A stretch of 17,741 bases of DNA from an uncultured Eubacteriales bacterium (lineage in GTDB: Bacteria > Bacillota > Clostridia > Monoglobales > UMGS1388): the NCBI GenBank assembly GCA_900551345.1, contig URVP01000015.1:1-17741 (forward strand), read 5' to 3'. Every line of letters begins with the position of its first letter. Position 1 is the first letter of the stretch. A model generated the notes under the pieces. That model did not search any database. It was not told where the DNA came from and was given only the letters and a program-made list of their open reading frames with translations. The position numbers and the translations under genes are program-made. Of the stretch, positions 13,782-17,741 are shown piece after piece.

Positions 13782-15836
13782 TTAATAAGCAAATATTATT
13801 TGTGATACATCTGTATCTATCAGTGTTTCTTTGCCGCCGTTTTTATTGCAGGTGTAAAGATCCCCGTAGTTCTTGCTGCTGCTGTAATCTCTGATATACG
13901 CAATTTTGCTTTCATCATATATGTAGAAGCTGTATACATCAACTGCAAGCGTTTCTTTTTTGCCGTTTTTATATTTTACTAAGTCTCCTGAACCGCCGGA
14001 ATAATCATCAATGAAGTATAAAGTACCGTCATAGTATTCGTAATCTGATGCACTTTCATCGGTAATCGTTTGTTCTTTGCCGTTGATAAACCCGATAAGT
14101 TCATCATCTTCGTTCTGAGCTATTATAAAATCATCACTGTAGCAGGAATAATCCATAATGTCTTCCAAAAGAACTTTTTCGCCTGAAAGACCATTTGAAC
14201 CAATATTATATCTTACCAGTTCCCCGTAACCGTAATATTCTTCGCTTTGCATGCAGTACAGATATTTTCCGTTTTCAGATACCATAAATGATGTTGCCTG
14301 ACCGTCTATGTCAAAACCCTTTATGGTTTTTCCTGATTCGGTTATGATATAAATTGTTCCCGGTGATGAATCCTTATCAACCATATCATACAGTTGATTT
14401 CTTGCATCATATACTGAGCTTACTTCACTAAGCTTTAGCTTTTCAATTTCCCCTGTTTCACTCTTCTTATAGAAACCGTAATTGCCGCTGAGGTTTATAA
14501 AAGATGATTGCAGTCCTTCATCAACTTTTTTCAGCTCTTTACCGTCAACACGATGAAGAGTGTAACTGCTTACTTCAAAAGGATCTTCGTTAAATTCTTC
14601 TTTTATTTCTTCTATGTCTTCATAAGCCCTGTAAGCATCCCTGGCGGCCTGGTATTCATCCCAGTATTTGTCATAGGCTTCGCTGTATGCGTCATAGTCC
14701 TCATAATCATCATAATCGGGTTTTTTAATATCATCCGGATTAACGAGATTCTCTGCGTTATCTGATATATCATCAATAAACAGATCGTCATATTTAAGTT
14801 CTTTCGTTTCCTCTGTGATGACATATACATTTTCGCCTATAAGATATGCATCTGAAACATCTGATGCTACCTTTTGCTTGTCTTTTCCATAAGGTTTATT
14901 ATAAAGATTGCCTTCTTTTATGTAATATATATCGTTATACTCATTGAATTCGGAAACCCACTCTGTAATGTCAGAGTCTATCTTTTCGGGAGAATCATTT
15001 TTACCAAGCCCGCACAGATAGTATGTACCGTCAGACTCGTAGATTATCTTTTTGCTGTCAGAACTGATTCTGTAAGAATCTGCTTCATTAGCAATCTTTT
15101 TTTCTTCTTTTAAATCGCTGTAGCAAAGATCTCCGTCGCTCATATAAACAACGCCGTCACCCTCAGGCATAACCTGGAAGCTGGTTACATCTTTAGCTAT
15201 TCTAAGCCCTTTGCTGTCAGTATTTTTCCCTTTGGGAGTCATCTGTTTTGTTTCCCTGTAATACAAACGGAATGAGCTGTCTGACAGATTGTCGGCAAAA
15301 AATATTGCGTCTCCGCCTTTGGCAACTTGCACTTTGCCGTATGTATACATATCATATTCAGACACATCATCTTTGTCTGCCAGTACATAAGACTCTTTTT
15401 TACCATCGGGGCGTACAAAGATTTCATCATCTTTTTGATAAATAATCGGGTATTTACCATAATCTATTTCATCGCTGCTGCCTCTGCCTATAAATTTAGC
15501 AACTGCCAAAACAGCGGCAATGATAATTACCAGTGCTATTATACCTGATACTATTTTTTTGCCGTTTCCGCTCTTTTTTTCGGGTTCATATTCCGCTTCA
15601 AATTCACCGTTTTCTGTCTGCTCATCAGCATTTTCGCTATCTTGTGCCGACTCATCTGATTCTTTTACTGCAGTGGTTTCTGTAGTCTGCTGCGTATTAA
15701 TTGCCTCTTCATTTGCAGCCTCGTTTGTAGCTTCTGCAGATTCAGCAGTTGTCTCTTCAGTGTCCAGTGCAGCTCCGCAGCCTATACAGAACTTTGCGCC
15801 GTCTTCGTTTTTCTTACCACAATTAGAACAAAACAT
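13782..15836 (-). CDS. Zinc-ribbon, single-pass membrane protein with beta-propeller-like ectodomain
   Basis: The 684-residue protein begins with a zinc ribbon (MFCSNCGKKNEDGAKFCIGC; CxxC at 3-6 and 17-20). A Glu/Thr-rich acidic linker follows (about 25-88) and then one membrane helix (about 95-116, IVSGIIALVIIIAAVLAV). The rest should be extracellular. It repeats short strand motifs such as AIFFADN, GVVYMSDGDLCY, KIIYESDGTYYL, DIYYIKEGNLYN, GTLYFIDD and KIAYIRDY at regular spacing, as in beta-propellers of the DUF5050 kind. An insertion near 350-415 is rich in Asp, Tyr and Glu. AAAGGAGAGG precedes the ATG. It lies 29 bp after the upstream gene in the same operon. A sensor or envelope-scaffold role is only an inference. 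Confidence 0.8.
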   Translation of the reverse strand: MFCSNCGKKNEDGAKFCIGCGAALDTEETTAESAEATNEAANEEAINTQQTTETTAVKESDESAQDSENADEQTENGEFEAEYEPEKKSGNGKKIVSGIIALVIIIAAVLAVAKFIGRGSSDEIDYGKYPIIYQKDDEIFVRPDGKKESYVLADKDDVSEYDMYTYGKVQVAKGGDAIFFADNLSDSSFRLYYRETKQMTPKGKNTDSKGLRIAKDVTSFQVMPEGDGVVYMSDGDLCYSDLKEEKKIANEADSYRISSDSKKIIYESDGTYYLCGLGKNDSPEKIDSDITEWVSEFNEYNDIYYIKEGNLYNKPYGKDKQKVASDVSDAYLIGENVYVITEETKELKYDDLFIDDISDNAENLVNPDDIKKPDYDDYEDYDAYSEAYDKYWDEYQAARDAYRAYEDIEEIKEEFNEDPFEVSSYTLHRVDGKELKKVDEGLQSSFINLSGNYGFYKKSETGEIEKLKLSEVSSVYDARNQLYDMVDKDSSPGTIYIITESGKTIKGFDIDGQATSFMVSENGKYLYCMQSEEYYGYGELVRYNIGSNGLSGEKVLLEDIMDYSCYSDDFIIAQNEDDELIGFINGKEQTITDESASDYEYYDGTLYFIDDYSGGSGDLVKYKNGKKETLAVDVYSFYIYDESKIAYIRDYSSSKNYGDLYTCNKNGGKETLIDTDVSQIIFAY

Positions 15837-15865
15837 GTTTTTTCCCCTCTCCTTTAAAGATAATA

Positions 15866-17701
15866 TTATTCATAGTAATAATTGCCATAATCTGTATCAT
15901 AAACAAAATCATCATCAATATAATCATCGTATGTCTCGTCATTGTAGCTGTCATCATAATAATCATCGTAATAGTAATCGTCATAATAGCTGTCATCTTG
16001 GTAATCATCATAGTAGTAATCGCCAAATGCATCAAATGTTTCGGTTGAGCTGTCATCGTAAGTTTCGTTTTCATATCCGCCACCGTAAAAATCATCATTG
16101 ATTTTTTCAAATTCGTCAGAGATTTTTTCTGCATTTATTTGTACATCTTCAGCCCAGTTATTTATCTCATCTTCGTCTGATTCCAAAATATTAAATCCGT
16201 CTTTAGCATCAGGCAGCTTCATACTTAATTTATTGTTAACTGCAAATTCGATGCTTCCCTTAATACTACTGCTATTACCGTATTCGTCAGAATATTCTAT
16301 TTCAGTGTCATCAAGTTTTAATTCAAAGCCTTTTTTGTTGCTGCAGCTTCCGCTGTATGTAAGAGTCATTTTCTGTGAATTTGCTTTTAAAACAGCTTCT
16401 CCCTCACATGTATTTTTGCTCATATCCAATGTGCAGCTGCTTTCAATGGCTACATCATCACCATCGGGTATTTTTATGGTAATGTTCGTCTCGTCGGTAT
16501 AGACATTCTTTTTAGGAATATGATTACCCGTAGACTCCATCTCTATGGACATCTTTTCCCCTTCGGCTCTTATTTCGATAAGAGCTGATATGCTGTTGAT
16601 GGGATTTTTGCTGTCCTTAAATGCTATTTCAGCAGCAAGCTTTACTCCTTCGATTTCCGTCTCATACGAAAGCTTAATAATTCTTCCCTTGTATATATCT
16701 GCAGTGAATACAAAGTCGTCCTCGTAATAATCGCTCAACTGCTTTATCCCGTCACATATCTGATCCATAGCATCGTCAAAATCATCGAGTGTCTCTTCGG
16801 GATAAAAACTGCGTATATTTTTATCGTCCTGTATTATTTCTGCTACAGCAATAAGGTAGTCTTCGAGGGAGTCGGTTTTAATGGTAACGGTAGCTTTGCG
16901 TGTTGTAACCGTTTTTCCGTCCGCTTCTGCCGAACCTTTAGATGTATCTACTTCTGCGTTTTTAACCAAATCCTTGGTAACTTTTTTTATCTGTTTTATG
17001 CTTTCTTCGGTAAGAACTTCTTTCTCACCTATCAGTTTGGAGTAGGAAAGATCCAGATTATCATCGAGTTCAACATTGCTTTCCTTGCCTAAAAAGCTGT
17101 CGTTCCATGCTTTACCAAAATTTTTTGAAGGTGCGGTTATGCATTGATCTAAAATTTCAGGAATGTCCAAAATAATGTTTTTATCATCTAATACTGCCGT
17201 TCCTGAAATTAAAGTGTCACCGTCATATTTAGCATCAGCACTCATAGCAAAAATTTTGTCTTTGTCCGATTGTCCGATTGTTATGCTGCCGCCTATTCCG
17301 TTAAAATCTTGCCCTGCAACCGAATCAAGCGTGGCTCCAACGGTTATCTCTGACTCTTTTGCATCTTCAATGTCAAAGCCATAAAGCTTTTCTCTTGATT
17401 CTTTATATTGATCCGTAATATCATTTATAGTGTCAGAAAGTACATTTTCAAAATAAAACTTTGGAGCAACCGCTGCTAAAACAGAGTCGCGGAAAATAAA
17501 TCCAAGCGCACATATGACAACTGCTCCGGCTGCTGCATATATAAATTTGCGGCTTTTTTTCTTTTCCGGCTTTGTCAGCACAAGATCTTTTGCCAAAGTA
17601 TCCTTATCTATCGGTTCTTTCTCTATGTTTTCGTCATTAATTGAATGAAACTCTTTTTCGGGTGTAAGTACTGCCGTACTCTTTTCAGCACGCCTGCACA
17701 T
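15866..17701 (-). CDS. Membrane protein with large ectodomain and Tyr/Asp-rich tail; start uncertain
   Basis: The 611-codon frame begins with a basic cytoplasmic segment (about 1-51), one membrane helix (about 52-70, KFIYAAAGAVVICALGF), then an ectodomain of about 470 residues. The ectodomain has alternating strand-like segments (SEITVGATLDSVAG, GGSITIGQSD, DDFVFTADIYKGRIIKLSYE). The final 75 or so residues are a low-complexity tail dominated by Tyr and Asp (DSYYDDYYYDDYYDDSYNDE). The start at 17701 is doubtful: an in-frame TGA precedes it directly, no ribosome site is visible, and the N-terminal zinc ribbon of its operon partner is missing. The true start may be frameshifted and cut by the window edge. 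It is the first gene seen of the leftward operon. I do not recognise the family. Confidence 0.7.
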   Translation of the reverse strand: MCRRAEKSTAVLTPEKEFHSINDENIEKEPIDKDTLAKDLVLTKPEKKKSRKFIYAAAGAVVICALGFIFRDSVLAAVAPKFYFENVLSDTINDITDQYKESREKLYGFDIEDAKESEITVGATLDSVAGQDFNGIGGSITIGQSDKDKIFAMSADAKYDGDTLISGTAVLDDKNIILDIPEILDQCITAPSKNFGKAWNDSFLGKESNVELDDNLDLSYSKLIGEKEVLTEESIKQIKKVTKDLVKNAEVDTSKGSAEADGKTVTTRKATVTIKTDSLEDYLIAVAEIIQDDKNIRSFYPEETLDDFDDAMDQICDGIKQLSDYYEDDFVFTADIYKGRIIKLSYETEIEGVKLAAEIAFKDSKNPINSISALIEIRAEGEKMSIEMESTGNHIPKKNVYTDETNITIKIPDGDDVAIESSCTLDMSKNTCEGEAVLKANSQKMTLTYSGSCSNKKGFELKLDDTEIEYSDEYGNSSSIKGSIEFAVNNKLSMKLPDAKDGFNILESDEDEINNWAEDVQINAEKISDEFEKINDDFYGGGYENETYDDSSTETFDAFGDYYYDDYQDDSYYDDYYYDDYYDDSYNDETYDDYIDDDFVYDTDYGNYYYE

Positions 17702-17741
17702 TCAGTAAGAACGATGTTGGCATCTTCTGTAAGAACACCAT

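Noticed and set aside
15866..16100. Repeated ATCATCGTAATAGT-type DNA, considered as a CRISPR-like or iteron array
   Set aside because: Unit length and spacing are irregular and follow codons for Tyr and Asp in one open frame, so it is low-complexity coding sequence.
15520..16101. 193-codon plus-strand open frame opposite the leftward operon
   Set aside because: Its Ser/Ala and His/Asn runs are just the antisense of the acidic linker and the Tyr/Asp-rich tail of the minus-strand genes; it has no ribosome site or plausible domain.

Overview
The window reads as a chromosomal segment of a Gram-positive anaerobe of the Bacillota. It is probably a Clostridia member of the Ruminococcaceae/Oscillospiraceae type, inferred from gene order, strong AGGAGG-type ribosome sites and abundant zinc-ribbon/transmembrane proteins; no marker gene fixes the species. 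It divides into four blocks.

(1) Bases 1-6910, plus strand: a dense housekeeping operon. It begins with the 3' end of ffh, followed by rpsP, khpA, rimM, a trmD-nadD fusion, yqeK, rsfS and leuS, then an amidohydrolase behind a weak terminator. Two usually separate conserved clusters (ffh-rpsP-khpA-rimM-trmD and nadD-yqeK-rsfS-leuS) are joined here through one reading frame encoding the tRNA m1G37 methyltransferase TrmD and the NAD-synthesis enzyme NadD. The junction carries an in-phase A AAA AAA heptamer.

(2) Bases 6911-7862: a decayed, internally deleted ISL3-family insertion sequence on the minus strand, with two recognisable ends.

(3) Bases 7863-13183: an AT-rich accessory island. A promoter drives a small membrane-anchored zinc-ribbon protein and a protein made of five 19-residue repeats. 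A terminator and a second strong promoter follow. That promoter drives a tight three-gene operon: a WYL-domain regulator, an unrecognised protein with a possible PUA/EVE-like N-terminus and a possible PD-(D/E)XK nuclease core, and a KAP-family P-loop NTPase. The architecture resembles WYL-controlled anti-phage defence modules, and I regard it as the best candidate for an undescribed system. The island ends in an N-terminal fragment of an IS256-family transposase that keeps its promoter and a hairpin hiding its ribosome site.

(4) Bases 13302-17741, minus strand: behind a bidirectional terminator lies a leftward three-gene operon. It encodes a membrane protein with a Tyr/Asp-rich C-terminal tail, a zinc-ribbon/transmembrane/beta-propeller-like protein, and a small coiled-coil zinc-ribbon protein. 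The proteins appear to share an envelope-related role that is not known.
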